The position numbers and the translations under genes were made by a program. This document shows positions 54,822 through 63,723 of a stretch of 64,000 bases of DNA, one piece after another. The notes below the pieces were generated by a model. That model saw nothing but the letters and a program-made list of their open reading frames with translations, did no database searches and was not told the DNA's origin. The stretch is from an uncultured Clostridium sp. GTDB lineage: Bacteria > Bacillota > Clostridia > Clostridiales > Clostridiaceae. Every line of letters starts with the position of its first letter. The first letter of the stretch is position 1. The DNA lies in NCBI RefSeq assembly GCF_934754925.1, contig NZ_CAKVJA010000007.1, positions 1 to 64,000 of the forward strand, read 5' to 3'.

Positions 54822-54841
54822 TTGTGATATAATATTCACAA
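54822..54841. promoter_or_regulatory. TGTGA-type palindrome covering the -10 of the Crp/Fnr gene
   Basis: TTGTGATATAATATTCACAA: a perfect dyad with TTGTGA and TCACAA around TATAATAT; the TATAAT at 54828-54833 is a likely -10. A regulator bound here would block its own promoter. Confidence 0.5.
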
Positions 54842-54864
54842 TAATAATACTAGGAGATAAGATT

Positions 54865-55551
54865 TTGGAAAAGAGCAGTTTAAATTTAGATGAAAGTTCA
54901 CTATTTTCTCAAGTAGCTAAGAGTACAATTTGTAAATTAAATGAGATTTGTTTTATAAAGGAATTAAAAAAAGGAGACCATTTATTTAGAGATAAGGAAG
55001 TTATAAAGAGTATATATGTAGTTAAAAGTGGAAAGGTTGCTCTATATAAGCAAAGCGAATCAGCTCAAAAGAAAGTAATATTTATTTTAGGAAAAGATAC
55101 TGTAATAAATGAGGTAATAATTGATAATCTACCAGCATCAATTAATTGTGAAGCTTTTGAAAGTGCAGAAATTTTGTGCTTTGATAGAGTTAAATTCTTA
55201 GAAGTTATGAAGGAGGATTTCGAACTATCAAAGATAATAATTAATTCATTAGCAATAAAGGTTAGAAGATTATATAGACAAGGTAAGAATTCTATTCCTA
55301 TAAAGGTAGAAAAAAGGGTTGCGGCTAAATTATGGAAACTATCAAGAGACTATGGAATAGAAATAGAAGAAGGTACATTGATTGATTTAAATATAACGAT
55401 TACATATTTAGCAGATATGTTTGGAGCACCTAGAGAAACAATATCAAGAGCTTTAAAAATCTTAAGTAATAAAGGTTTAATTATTAATAAAAATAAAAAA
55501 ATCATAGTTCCAAATAGAGATAAGTTAGTGAAATTCTTTAAAGAAAATTAG
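54865..55551 (+). CDS. Crp/Fnr family regulator adjacent to asrABC
   Basis: 228 residues starting at TTG (AGGAG nine bases upstream). N-terminal cupin-like sensor domain (KKGDHLFRDKEVIKSIYVVKSGKVALY), dimer helix and a C-terminal HTH with APRETISRALKIL; Arg190, Glu191 and Arg195 occupy the positions with which E. coli CRP reads TGTGA. No Fnr-type Cys cluster, and the cyclic-AMP pocket is not obviously conserved. TGTGA palindromes lie at its own promoter and in front of asrA, so it probably controls both; that is inference. Confidence 0.85.
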   Translation: MEKSSLNLDESSLFSQVAKSTICKLNEICFIKELKKGDHLFRDKEVIKSIYVVKSGKVALYKQSESAQKKVIFILGKDTVINEVIIDNLPASINCEAFESAEILCFDRVKFLEVMKEDFELSKIIINSLAIKVRRLYRQGKNSIPIKVEKRVAAKLWKLSRDYGIEIEEGTLIDLNITITYLADMFGAPRETISRALKILSNKGLIINKNKKIIVPNRDKLVKFFKEN

Positions 55552-55590
55552 ATAGATTATTAATAATTACTTATTAAAGAAAATTAATAA

Positions 55591-55619
55591 GATGTGATAA
55601 ACGTCACATCTTTTTTTTT
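55591..55619 (+). terminator. hairpin with T9: terminator and possible TGTGA-N6-TCACA operator
   Basis: GATGTGATAAACGTCACATC (55591-55610) followed by nine T residues is a good terminator for the regulator gene. The same bases form a perfect TGTGA-N6-TCACA site whose centre (55600.5) is 41.5 bases before the asrA start predicted from TATAAT at 55630-55635. Confidence 0.7.
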
Positions 55620-55629
55620 ATAAAAAAAA

Positions 55630-55667
55630 TATAATAGCCTTATGAAATCTTGTTAATCAATTAACAA
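55630..55667. promoter_or_regulatory. asrA -10 element and perfect Rex-type operator
   Basis: TATAAT at 55630-55635 has no good -35. TTGTTAATCAATTAACAA at 55650-55667 is an exact match to the 18-bp Rex consensus, lying just after the expected start site. Confidence 0.7.
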
Positions 55668-55700
55668 GAACGCGAAAAAATAAGCTAAGAGGTGTTTTAC

Positions 55701-56717
55701 ATGGGATATAAACTTAACTTAGAAAATATGAATTTAGCTTTAAATGAGTTAAAGAAAACATATAAAATCTATGCTCCAAAGGTTTTTGAAGGTGCAGGAA
55801 CTTTTTCAGATACTGATAGAGTAAGATATGGGGAAATTTCAACTATAGAAGAAATTGAATTTGATCAAAAATCAAGTTATTCATATAAAGAAACAATTTT
55901 ACCTACAAGACAAACTTTATTTTTCTTTACAGATGATGAATGTAAAGAAGCTGAAGTAGATGAAAGACCGTCTTTAATATTCTTAAGAAGCTGTGAAATA
56001 CATTCATTAAAGAGAATAGATGATATCTATTTAAGAAATGGATTTGAAGATGTTTATTACAAGAAAATGAGAGAAAATGCAAAGTTCGTTTTAATTGGTT
56101 GTGAAAAGAGCTTTGAAAATTGTTTCTGTGTAAGCATGGGATCAAATAAAACTGATGAGTACAATGCATACATTAAAGTTGATGGAAAAGATGTGTACTT
56201 AGATATTAAAGATGAAGAAATCGAAAATATAATAGCTTCTATAGAAAAAGAAGAAAAGGAAGTTACACCTGACTTTGTTACAGAAAATCCTGTTAAGGTT
56301 AATATTCCAGAAAACTTAGGTTTAGAAGTTATGAAATCTACAATGTGGAATGAATATAATGAAAGATGTATAACTTGTGGTAGATGTAACTTTGTCTGTC
56401 CAACATGTACATGTTTCACTATGCAAGATATATCATATAAAGATAATAAAAACGCAGGTGAAAGAAGAAGAGTTTGGGCTTCATGTCATGTAGATGGATA
56501 TACAGATATGGCAGGTGGACATAGCTTTAGAAAAGAAAAAGGACAAAAGATGAGATTTAAGACTCTTCATAAAGTCTATGATTACAAGAAAAAATGGGGA
56601 TATCACATGTGTGTTGGATGCGGTAGATGTGATGATATCTGTCCAGAATATATCAGTTTCTCTACTATAATAAACAAGTTAGAAGATGCTATGAACGAGG
56701 TGAAGAATAATGACTAA
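55701..56717 (+). CDS. asrA: anaerobic sulfite reductase subunit A
   Basis: 338 residues from the ATG at 55701; an in-frame GTG nine bases earlier is within the AGAGGTG ribosome site. The C-terminal part has two [4Fe-4S] ferredoxin-type motifs: CITCGRCNFVCPTCTC and CVGCGRCDDICPEY. AsrA passes electrons to the siroheme subunit in the cytosolic AsrABC complex that reduces sulfite to sulfide. Its end overlaps asrB by eight bases. Confidence 0.95.
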   Translation: MGYKLNLENMNLALNELKKTYKIYAPKVFEGAGTFSDTDRVRYGEISTIEEIEFDQKSSYSYKETILPTRQTLFFFTDDECKEAEVDERPSLIFLRSCEIHSLKRIDDIYLRNGFEDVYYKKMRENAKFVLIGCEKSFENCFCVSMGSNKTDEYNAYIKVDGKDVYLDIKDEEIENIIASIEKEEKEVTPDFVTENPVKVNIPENLGLEVMKSTMWNEYNERCITCGRCNFVCPTCTCFTMQDISYKDNKNAGERRRVWASCHVDGYTDMAGGHSFRKEKGQKMRFKTLHKVYDYKKKWGYHMCVGCGRCDDICPEYISFSTIINKLEDAMNEVKNND

Positions 56718-57504
56718 GAATGAATACATACCATTTAGATCAGAAATTTTAGAGGTAATTGAGCATACTCCAATAGAATACACTTTTAGAATGGCTTATA
56801 AAGGAGATGTTAAACCAGGTCAATTCTTTGAAGTATCTCTTCCAAAGTATGGTGAAGCACCAATATCAGTAAGTGGAATTGGTGAAGGATATGTAGACTT
56901 AACAATAAGAAGAGTTGGTAAAGTTACTAATGAAATATTTAAGAACTACGTAGGAGATAAATTATTCTTAAGAGGGCCTTATGGAAATGGCTTTGATATA
57001 GAAAACTATAAGAACAAAGAAGTTATAGTAGTTGCTGGGGGAACAGGGCTTTCACCAGTAAGAGGAATAGTAGAATATTTCTCAAGAAATAGCCAAGATT
57101 GCAAGGGTATGACTTTAATATCAGGATTTAAATCACCAGAAGATGTTTTATTTAAAGAAGACATGAAAGAATGGGAAAAGACAATGAATCTTATTTTAAC
57201 AGTTGATACTGCTAAAGAAGGTTATGAAGGTAAAGTAGGTTTAGTTACTAAATATATTCCTGAACTTGAAATTAAAGATATGGAAAATGTACAAGTAGTA
57301 GTTGTTGGACCTCCAATGATGATGAAGTTTACAGTTTTAGAATTCTTAAAACTTGGAATCAAAGAAGAAAACATTTGGATTTCTCAAGAAAGAAAAATGT
57401 GCTGTGGAATAGGTAAATGTGGACACTGCAAAATAGATGATACTTACATTTGTTTAGATGGTCCAGTATTTAATTATACAGTAGGAAAATCTTTAATTGA
57501 TTAG
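56710..57504 (+). CDS. asrB: anaerobic sulfite reductase subunit B
   Basis: 264 residues of the ferredoxin-NAD reductase/PyrK type: FAD motif (RGPYGNGF), NAD motif (VVAGGTGLSPVRG) and a C-terminal 2Fe-2S cysteine set CCGIGKCGHCKIDDTYIC. It takes electrons from NADH and gives them to AsrA/AsrC. The ATG follows GAGGTG within asrA. Complete. Confidence 0.95.
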   Translation: MTKNEYIPFRSEILEVIEHTPIEYTFRMAYKGDVKPGQFFEVSLPKYGEAPISVSGIGEGYVDLTIRRVGKVTNEIFKNYVGDKLFLRGPYGNGFDIENYKNKEVIVVAGGTGLSPVRGIVEYFSRNSQDCKGMTLISGFKSPEDVLFKEDMKEWEKTMNLILTVDTAKEGYEGKVGLVTKYIPELEIKDMENVQVVVVGPPMMMKFTVLEFLKLGIKEENIWISQERKMCCGIGKCGHCKIDDTYICLDGPVFNYTVGKSLID

Positions 57505-57517
57505 GAGGAAGTAATTA

Positions 57518-58489
57518 ATGGATATCAATACTAAAAAGCTTAAAAAGAATGCCTTTAGAGTTACAAAACATAGAGGACTTACAGCTTCAAGAATAAGAGT
57601 ACCAGGTGGACATTTAAATGCTAAATATTTAGGTCTTATTCAAGAAATTGCTGAGACATATGGTAATGGAACAGTTCATTTAACTACAAGACAAGGTTTC
57701 GAAGTTCCAGGAATAGATATGAGAAACATGGACAAGGTTAATGAATTACTTCAACCAATTATTGAAGGATTAGAAATAAATCAAGAAATTCCAGGAAAGG
57801 GATACACATCAGCAGGTACAAGAAATATAAGTGCATGTATAGGTAACAATGTCTGTCCATTTGCAAATTACAATACAACTAATTTTGCAAAAAAGATAGA
57901 AAAGGCAATATTCCCACATGACTTACATTTTAAAGTTGCATTAACAGGATGTCCTAACGACTGTATGAAAGTTAGAATGCATGACTTTGGTATCATAGGA
58001 ATGACTGAGCCGCAATTAGATGAAAGTAAATGTATATCTTGTGGAGCTTGTGTTAGAGCATGTACTAAAAAGTCTACGGCTGCTTTACATGCCGAAAATT
58101 ACACACCAGTAAGAGACCATAGCAAATGTATTGGATGTGGTGAATGTGTAATTAACTGTCCTACAGGAGCATGGACTAGAAGTAAAGAAAAGTATTATAG
58201 ATTAGCTATAATGGGTAGAACAGGTAAGAAAAACCCAAGATTAGCAGAAGATTTTATAATTTGGGTAGACGAAGATAGCATAATTAAAGTAATTCAAAAT
58301 ACTTATAAGTATGTTACTCAATATATAGATAAAAATGCACCAGGTGGTAAGGAACACATTGGTTATATAGTAGATAGAACAGGATTTGAAGAGTTTAAGA
58401 AATGGGCATTAGACGGAGTTACTCTTTCAGATAAAGCTATATTAAAAAATAATATATATTGGAGCGGAATTAAGTATCCAAATACTTAA
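57518..58489 (+). CDS. asrC: anaerobic sulfite reductase subunit C (siroheme subunit)
   Basis: 323 residues. Siroheme/[4Fe-4S] ligands are in SACIGNNVCPF and LTGCPNDCMK (C-x5-C ... C-x3-C), and a ferredoxin insert has CISCGACVRACTKKS and CIGCGECVINCPTGA. It holds the site where sulfite is reduced by six electrons to sulfide. RBS TAGGAGGAAG. Last gene of the operon, followed by a terminator. Confidence 0.96.
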   Translation: MDINTKKLKKNAFRVTKHRGLTASRIRVPGGHLNAKYLGLIQEIAETYGNGTVHLTTRQGFEVPGIDMRNMDKVNELLQPIIEGLEINQEIPGKGYTSAGTRNISACIGNNVCPFANYNTTNFAKKIEKAIFPHDLHFKVALTGCPNDCMKVRMHDFGIIGMTEPQLDESKCISCGACVRACTKKSTAALHAENYTPVRDHSKCIGCGECVINCPTGAWTRSKEKYYRLAIMGRTGKKNPRLAEDFIIWVDEDSIIKVIQNTYKYVTQYIDKNAPGGKEHIGYIVDRTGFEEFKKWALDGVTLSDKAILKNNIYWSGIKYPNT

Positions 58490-58498
58490 TATAAAAAG

Positions 58499-58535
58499 CA
58501 GTAATGTATCGTAGTGATACATTACTGTTTTTTTA
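58499..58535 (+). terminator. asr operon terminator
   Basis: CAGTAATGTATC (58499-58510) pairs with GATACATTACTG (58516-58527), followed by T8. Confidence 0.92.
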
Positions 58536-58669
58536 TTATCATAATTAATTATGTAATTAAATTAAGATTTATAGCTTCACTTAAATTTCAGTATGTACTA
58601 TTCATATAACTAAATAACGTTACATAAGAATAGTATAGAAATTAATAAATGAAGGGTAGGTAGAAATAG

Positions 58670-59176
58670 ATGAGAAAGCTTGTTTCAAATACAATACTAG
58701 TAGTTATGATTATGTTTAACTTAACAATGGTTATGTGTACTAGGGATAATATATCGCAAAAAGATATAAATGAGATGAAAGATATTGTTGATAAGGTACT
58801 ATCATATGATGGGGATTATAATGATGAAGTTAGTGATTATATAGATAATCAAACTTTTAATGAATCTAATTATGTAATATTTTATAGTTATTATATAGGT
58901 AATATAGTATTGAATAAATATGAAAGTGAATTGATGGGAGTTACAAAAGAGGATGGTAAATATAATTTATGCCTATTGATAAATATGAAGGCTCAAGCAA
59001 CAACGTTAGAAAGTGATGGGGTAGAAGAGGGATATGATACAGCAGAAGGAATTGATGTACCAGTAGAGGTTATACTGATAAAAAAGAAAGGAAAATTTTA
59101 TATTGAAAGTATAAAAGAATATAATAGCTTGAAAATTGCACAAAATGAAAACGAAAATTTTATAAAAAATGACTAA
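58670..59176 (+). CDS. small exported protein, unknown function
   Basis: 168 residues: MRKLVSN, a hydrophobic stretch (about 8-24) ending in TMVMCTRD, then an acidic soluble domain. The Cys could be a poor lipobox (Met at -1 is not usual), so lipidation is uncertain. No recognised domain. RBS AGGGTAGG. Monocistronic. Confidence 0.55.
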   Translation: MRKLVSNTILVVMIMFNLTMVMCTRDNISQKDINEMKDIVDKVLSYDGDYNDEVSDYIDNQTFNESNYVIFYSYYIGNIVLNKYESELMGVTKEDGKYNLCLLINMKAQATTLESDGVEEGYDTAEGIDVPVEVILIKKKGKFYIESIKEYNSLKIAQNENENFIKND

Positions 59177-59450
59177 AAACTTATAGTAATATATTACATA
59201 CAATATATTACCAAAAGGCTATAAAGCAAGAAAATATGCGAAAATTTAATTGTAATATAGGTGGAAAATCAAGAAATAAAATATTAATAATGAAAAAAAA
59301 GGTATATAAGGAGATAAACCACTACAATAAAATTTAAAAATCTATGTTATAACTGTAAGTGGCAACATTAGTGAAAGTAAAAAGTACTTTGAACTAATAA
59401 GATATTGATCAGAATTAAACTGTTCGAAAAAATAAAAAGGAGTGGTACAG

Positions 59451-60380
59451 ATGAAGAATAAACTAATTGCCAGCATAGTTACATTAACTGTAATAGGGGG
59501 AGCCGTTACACCAACCTTTGCAGCAACTAAAGAAGCTTCACTAAAAAAAGCAAATAAATGTAGTATATCAGGAAGCTTAATTCAAGGAGTAACTTTTAAA
59601 AAAATATGGTGGGGTAATTGTTCAGGAGGAACAATAATTATTGGAGGAACAGTGAACAAGCCTAACCATAATGAGAATAACAATAATAATGGTAACAATA
59701 ATAATGGTAACAATAATAATGATAATAATAGTGTTGTTCCGCCAACAGGAGATACTGAAACGCCAAATGTTCCTAATAATCCAAGTATAGATGAAACACC
59801 AGGTGATACAATTGTGCCACCAACAGGAGATACAGAAACTCCTAGCACACCAGATACACCAACAGTAGATGAAACGCCAAGCGTTCCAGAGCAGACACCA
59901 AGTACTCCGGATACACCAGTAGTTGATGAGACACCGGATAATTCAACAGAAGATAACTCAACTAATGCAGATACAAACTTTATGGCAGCTGTGGAACAAG
60001 CTATATATAATAAAGTAAATGAAGAAAGAGCTAAGGCAGGAGTTCCAGCGTTAACATATAATAATACAATGCAAAAATATGCTAGAATTAAATCTCAAGA
60101 TATGGGAGATAATAATTATTTTAGTCATGAAGACTTAAATGGAAATCTTATAACAACTCAAATGAAAAATGATGGAGTATCATATAGAGCATGGGGAGAA
60201 AATATAGCTTATATTGGTGGTAATGTAAGTGCGGATGCTCTTGCAGAACAATTTATGACAAATTGGATGAATTCATCAGGTCATAGAGCAAATATTTTAT
60301 CTACTAATTTCTCAAGTATAGGAGTTGGAGTATATAAAATAGGAAATAAAGTATATGCTACTCAAGAGTTTTACAAATAG
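59451..60380 (+). CDS. secreted CAP (SCP/PR1-like) domain protein
   Basis: 309 residues from the ATG at 59451 (AAAGGAGTGG upstream; the GTG nine bases earlier lies in it). Signal peptide with likely cleavage after TFAA, an Asn/Gly-rich stretch encoded by tandem 15-bp repeats (about 59684-59726), a Pro/Thr-rich linker with repeated PPTGDTETP units, and a C-terminal CAP domain (from ~187: NKVNEERAKAG, YFSHEDLNG, WGENIAY, SSGHRANIL) with the His/Glu metal set. Probably released or loosely wall-associated; function of bacterial CAP proteins is unclear. Confidence 0.9.
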   Translation: MKNKLIASIVTLTVIGGAVTPTFAATKEASLKKANKCSISGSLIQGVTFKKIWWGNCSGGTIIIGGTVNKPNHNENNNNNGNNNNGNNNNDNNSVVPPTGDTETPNVPNNPSIDETPGDTIVPPTGDTETPSTPDTPTVDETPSVPEQTPSTPDTPVVDETPDNSTEDNSTNADTNFMAAVEQAIYNKVNEERAKAGVPALTYNNTMQKYARIKSQDMGDNNYFSHEDLNGNLITTQMKNDGVSYRAWGENIAYIGGNVSADALAEQFMTNWMNSSGHRANILSTNFSSIGVGVYKIGNKVYATQEFYK

Positions 60381-60411
60381 TAATATAAATAGTAATATAA
60401 GATAATGTAAC

Positions 60412-60454
60412 AAAGGGTTTGTTCACAATAAAAAGTGGACAACCCTTTTTTATT
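60412..60454 (+). terminator. rho-independent terminator
   Basis: AAAGGGTTTGTTCAC (60412-60426) pairs with GTGGACAACCCTTT (60435-60448), followed by TTT. Confidence 0.88.
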
Positions 60455-60523
60455 ATAAATAAGTCTATAACTTTTCTTATGTTATGTTATACTTTAAATA
60501 TTAAAAGACTTTGAGGTGAAAAA

Positions 60524-61789
60524 ATGAAACCATTAGCAGATTTAATTAGGCCTACACAATTAAGTGAAGTATGTGGTCAACAACATATATTAGGAAAAAA
60601 TAAGATTTTAGATAGAATAGTAAAGAGTGGTAGAATTTCAAATATGATATTTTATGGACCGCCAGGTGTAGGAAAAACTACAGTAGCAAATATTATTGCT
60701 GAAAAGGCTGGAAAAAGGTTTTACAAGCTTAATGCAACTAATGCTTCATTAAAAGATATTCAAGAGATAACAAAAGAGTTAGATACTTTTTTAGGTGTTA
60801 ATGGTGTAGTTCTTTATTTAGATGAGATTCAGAACTTTAATAAAAAGCAACAACAATCACTTTTAGAATATATAGAAGATGGTAGAATAACATTAATTGC
60901 ATCTACTACAGAAAATCCTTATTTTTATATTTTTAAAGCTTTACTTTCTAGATCAACTATATTTGAATTTAAACCTGTAGAAAAAGATGATATAAAGAAG
61001 GCTCTTAATAGAGCAATAGCTATTAAGAGTAAAGAATATAATGAAATAAAATTAGATGTGAAGGAAGAAGCTATAGATTATTTATCTTCTTATTGTAATG
61101 GAGATGTAAGAAAGGCTATTAATGGGTTAGAAATTGCATTAAATTCAACTAAACCTAATAGTGATAAATTTGTAGTAATTGATTTAAGTGTTGTTAAGGA
61201 TTCAACTCAAAGTAAGGTAATTTCTTACGATAATGATGGTGACGCACATTATGATATACTTAGCGCATTTCAGAAATCAATTCGTGGTAGTGATGCAGAC
61301 GCTGCAATTCATTATTTGGCTAGACTTGTTAAAGCTGGTGATTTAATATCTATTTGTAGAAGACTTCAAGTAATTGCGGCAGAAGATATTGGATTAGCAT
61401 ATCCACAAGCAAGTTTAATAGTTAAATCATTAGTAGATTCTGCTAGAGAATTAGGATTTCCAGAAGCTAGAATTCCACTTGCAGAGGCTACAATACTTTT
61501 AGCAACAAGTCCAAAGTCAAATTCAGCATATTTAGCAATAGATTCTGCATTGAATGATTTAGAAAATATGACTATAGGTGATATTCCTAACCATTTAAAA
61601 GATGCACATTATAGTGGTGCTTGTAAAATGGGAAGAGGGGTTGAATATAAGTATCCACATAGTTATCCAAATCATTATGTACATCAACAATATTTACCTG
61701 ATAATATAAAACATAGAACCTATTATGAATATGGGGACAATAAGTTTGAAAAGGCCACAAAAGATTATTGGGATAGAGTTAAGAAGTAG
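60524..61789 (+). CDS. rarA: replication-associated recombination protein A (MgsA family AAA ATPase)
   Basis: 421 residues. MKPLADLIRPTQLSEVCGQQHILG at the start (residues 1-20 and on), Walker A GPPGVGKTT, Walker B LYLDEIQNF, sensor 1 ASTTENPYF and a C-terminal tetramerisation domain (RRLQVIAAEDIGLAYP) are diagnostic. It acts at stalled replication forks. RBS GAGGTG. The cyuA-type gene starts 32 bases after, probably on the same transcript. Confidence 0.95.
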   Translation: MKPLADLIRPTQLSEVCGQQHILGKNKILDRIVKSGRISNMIFYGPPGVGKTTVANIIAEKAGKRFYKLNATNASLKDIQEITKELDTFLGVNGVVLYLDEIQNFNKKQQQSLLEYIEDGRITLIASTTENPYFYIFKALLSRSTIFEFKPVEKDDIKKALNRAIAIKSKEYNEIKLDVKEEAIDYLSSYCNGDVRKAINGLEIALNSTKPNSDKFVVIDLSVVKDSTQSKVISYDNDGDAHYDILSAFQKSIRGSDADAAIHYLARLVKAGDLISICRRLQVIAAEDIGLAYPQASLIVKSLVDSARELGFPEARIPLAEATILLATSPKSNSAYLAIDSALNDLENMTIGDIPNHLKDAHYSGACKMGRGVEYKYPHSYPNHYVHQQYLPDNIKHRTYYEYGDNKFEKATKDYWDRVKK

Positions 61790-61821
61790 AAAAATAATTT
61801 AATAACATGGGGGAAGAAACG

Positions 61822-63096
61822 ATGAAAAAAGATAAATATAATGATTATTTACAAATTTTAAAGGAAGAGTTAGTACCTGCAATGGGATGTACTGAGCCTA
61901 TTGCAATTGCATATGCAGCAGCTAAGGCGAGAGATGTTTTAGGGAAAATGCCGGAAAAAGTTACAGCAAAATGTAGTGGAAACATAATTAAAAATGCAAT
62001 GTGTGTAACAGTACCTAACACTGGAGATTTAGTAGGGATTAAAGCTAGTGCTATTATTGGTGTTTTAGCAGGGGATTCAAGTAAGGAATTAGAGGTTATT
62101 AGTGAAGTTAAAGAAGAACATATAATAGAAGCTAATAAGCTTATGAGTGAAGAATATTGTTTTGTTGAAAGGTTAGATACAGATATTCAGTTACATATAA
62201 TAATGGAAGTATATTCAGGAGAGGATAGTGCAATAGTAGAAATAAAATATGCACATAACAATATTTCTAAAGTAATTAAAAATGGTGAAGTATTATTTGA
62301 AGGGAATGAAGATCCAAGTAAGTATCTAGGAGTATTTATTGATAGAAGCATTTTAAATGTTAATGATATATTTGACTTTGCAAATAATGTAGATATTAAT
62401 GATGTAAAAGAATTATTAGATAGACAAATTGAATATAACATAACAATAGCAGAGGAAGGCTTAAAAGGAGAATATGGAGTAGGTATAGGAAAGATGCTTA
62501 TGAAATGTTATCCCAATTCTATTGTTACTAAACTTAAAGTTTATGCAGCATCAGCTTCAGAAGCTAGAATGAGTGGAAGTTCATTGCCTGTTATGACTAA
62601 TTCAGGAAGTGGAAATCAGGGGATGGCAACGTCAATTCCTGTAATAATATATGCAAGGGAAAAAGGCTTATCAGAGGAACAATTATATAGAGGGTTAATA
62701 TTCTCTAATCTTATGACAATACATCAAAAAACTGGAATAGGGAGACTTTCAGCCTTTTGTGGAGCTGTAAGTGCAGGATGTGCTAGTGGAGCGGCAATTA
62801 CATATTTAGAGGGTGGAACATTAGAGCAAATTAATAAAACTGTTGCAAATACTTTAGCTAATATTTCAGGAATAGTATGTGATGGCGCAAAAGCATCATG
62901 TGCAGCTAAGATTGCTACAAGTGTTGATGCAAGTATGATGGGCCATTATCTTGCTATGGAAGATCAAGGTTATAGTCCTAAAACTGGTATTTTAAAAGAA
63001 AGCATTGAAGAAACAATAACTGCAGTAGGTAGATTAGGAAAAGAGGGAATGAAGGAAACTGATAAGGAAATCTTAGACATAATGCTTGAAGAGTAA
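61822..63096 (+). CDS. L-cysteine desulfidase family protein (CyuA/UPF0597)
   Basis: 424 residues from the ATG at 61822 with GGGGGAAG upstream; a preceding in-frame ATG is within the ribosome site. Conserved cysteines in PAMGCTEP (Cys23), SAFCGAVSAGC and GIVCDGAKASC fit the [4Fe-4S] desulfidase/serine-dehydratase-alpha family that breaks cysteine into pyruvate, ammonia and sulfide. The neighbouring IscR and NifS genes make a cysteine/iron-sulfur role plausible. Complete. Confidence 0.85.
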   Translation: MKKDKYNDYLQILKEELVPAMGCTEPIAIAYAAAKARDVLGKMPEKVTAKCSGNIIKNAMCVTVPNTGDLVGIKASAIIGVLAGDSSKELEVISEVKEEHIIEANKLMSEEYCFVERLDTDIQLHIIMEVYSGEDSAIVEIKYAHNNISKVIKNGEVLFEGNEDPSKYLGVFIDRSILNVNDIFDFANNVDINDVKELLDRQIEYNITIAEEGLKGEYGVGIGKMLMKCYPNSIVTKLKVYAASASEARMSGSSLPVMTNSGSGNQGMATSIPVIIYAREKGLSEEQLYRGLIFSNLMTIHQKTGIGRLSAFCGAVSAGCASGAAITYLEGGTLEQINKTVANTLANISGIVCDGAKASCAAKIATSVDASMMGHYLAMEDQGYSPKTGILKESIEETITAVGRLGKEGMKETDKEILDIMLEE

Positions 63097-63196
63097 TTTA
63101 TATTAAAAAAATTTGTTTTATCTTAATAAAAATTAACTAAAAAACTTGACATAAAAAAGTTTTTTTTATTAAATTAAAAGTTGAATTAAATCATTG

Positions 63197-63242
63197 TTGA
63201 CAAAAGCAGAGTAATTTAGTATGATATAAACATAAAGCAGAG
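63197..63242 (+). promoter_or_regulatory. iscR promoter with direct repeats
   Basis: TTGACA (63197-63202), 17-base spacer, TATGAT (63220-63225). AAAGCAGAG occurs at 63203-63211, in the spacer, and again at 63234-63242, 31 bases later; possible Rrf2-family operator half-sites. Confidence 0.6.
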
Positions 63243-63270
63243 CAAAAAAGTCTGAATAAGGGGTGAGAAA

Positions 63271-63720
63271 ATGAAATTATCAACTAAAGGAAGATATGGA
63301 GTAAAAGCCATGGTTGAATTAGCGATACATTATGGGGATTCTCCTCTATCAATAAAAACTATTTCACAAAGGCAAGGAATATCTGAATATTACTTAGAAC
63401 AGTTATTTTCTCCACTTAGGAAAGCAAAGCTTATAAATAGTATAAGAGGCGCTCAAGGGGGATATATCTTAGGCAGAGAGCCAAAGGATATTAAGGTTTC
63501 AGATATAATGTATGTACTTGAAGGTCCTATAGAGATTGCTGATTGTATTGAAGGGGTTGCTTGTAATAATATAGATTGTTGTGCAACTAGACTTTTATGG
63601 ACAAAGATAAAAAATAGTATAGATGAGGTTATGGAAGGCATAACGTTACAAGATATAGTAGATGACTACAATAAAATTAAAGAAAAAAACGAAGCGTTAA
63701 CATTACAGAGGAGTGAATAA
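63271..63720 (+). CDS. iscR: Rrf2 family regulator, IscR-like
   Basis: 149 residues: winged HTH (MKLSTKGRYGVKAMVELA, ISEYYLEQLFSPLRKA, RGAQGGYILGR) and a C-terminal Cys set C-x5-C-x5-C (DCIEGVACNNIDCC) that can carry an Fe-S cluster. It should control iron-sulfur cluster genes, probably including itself and the cysteine desulfurase three bases downstream. Own promoter at 63197-63225, RBS AAGGGGTG. Confidence 0.9.
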   Translation: MKLSTKGRYGVKAMVELAIHYGDSPLSIKTISQRQGISEYYLEQLFSPLRKAKLINSIRGAQGGYILGREPKDIKVSDIMYVLEGPIEIADCIEGVACNNIDCCATRLLWTKIKNSIDEVMEGITLQDIVDDYNKIKEKNEALTLQRSE

Positions 63721-63723
63721 TAT

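Noticed and set aside
59684..59726. Tandem 15-bp units (GGTAACAATAATAAT-like) resembling a small CRISPR or satellite
   Set aside because: The units are in frame inside the secreted CAP-domain gene and encode an Asn/Gly-rich linker; there are no spacers.
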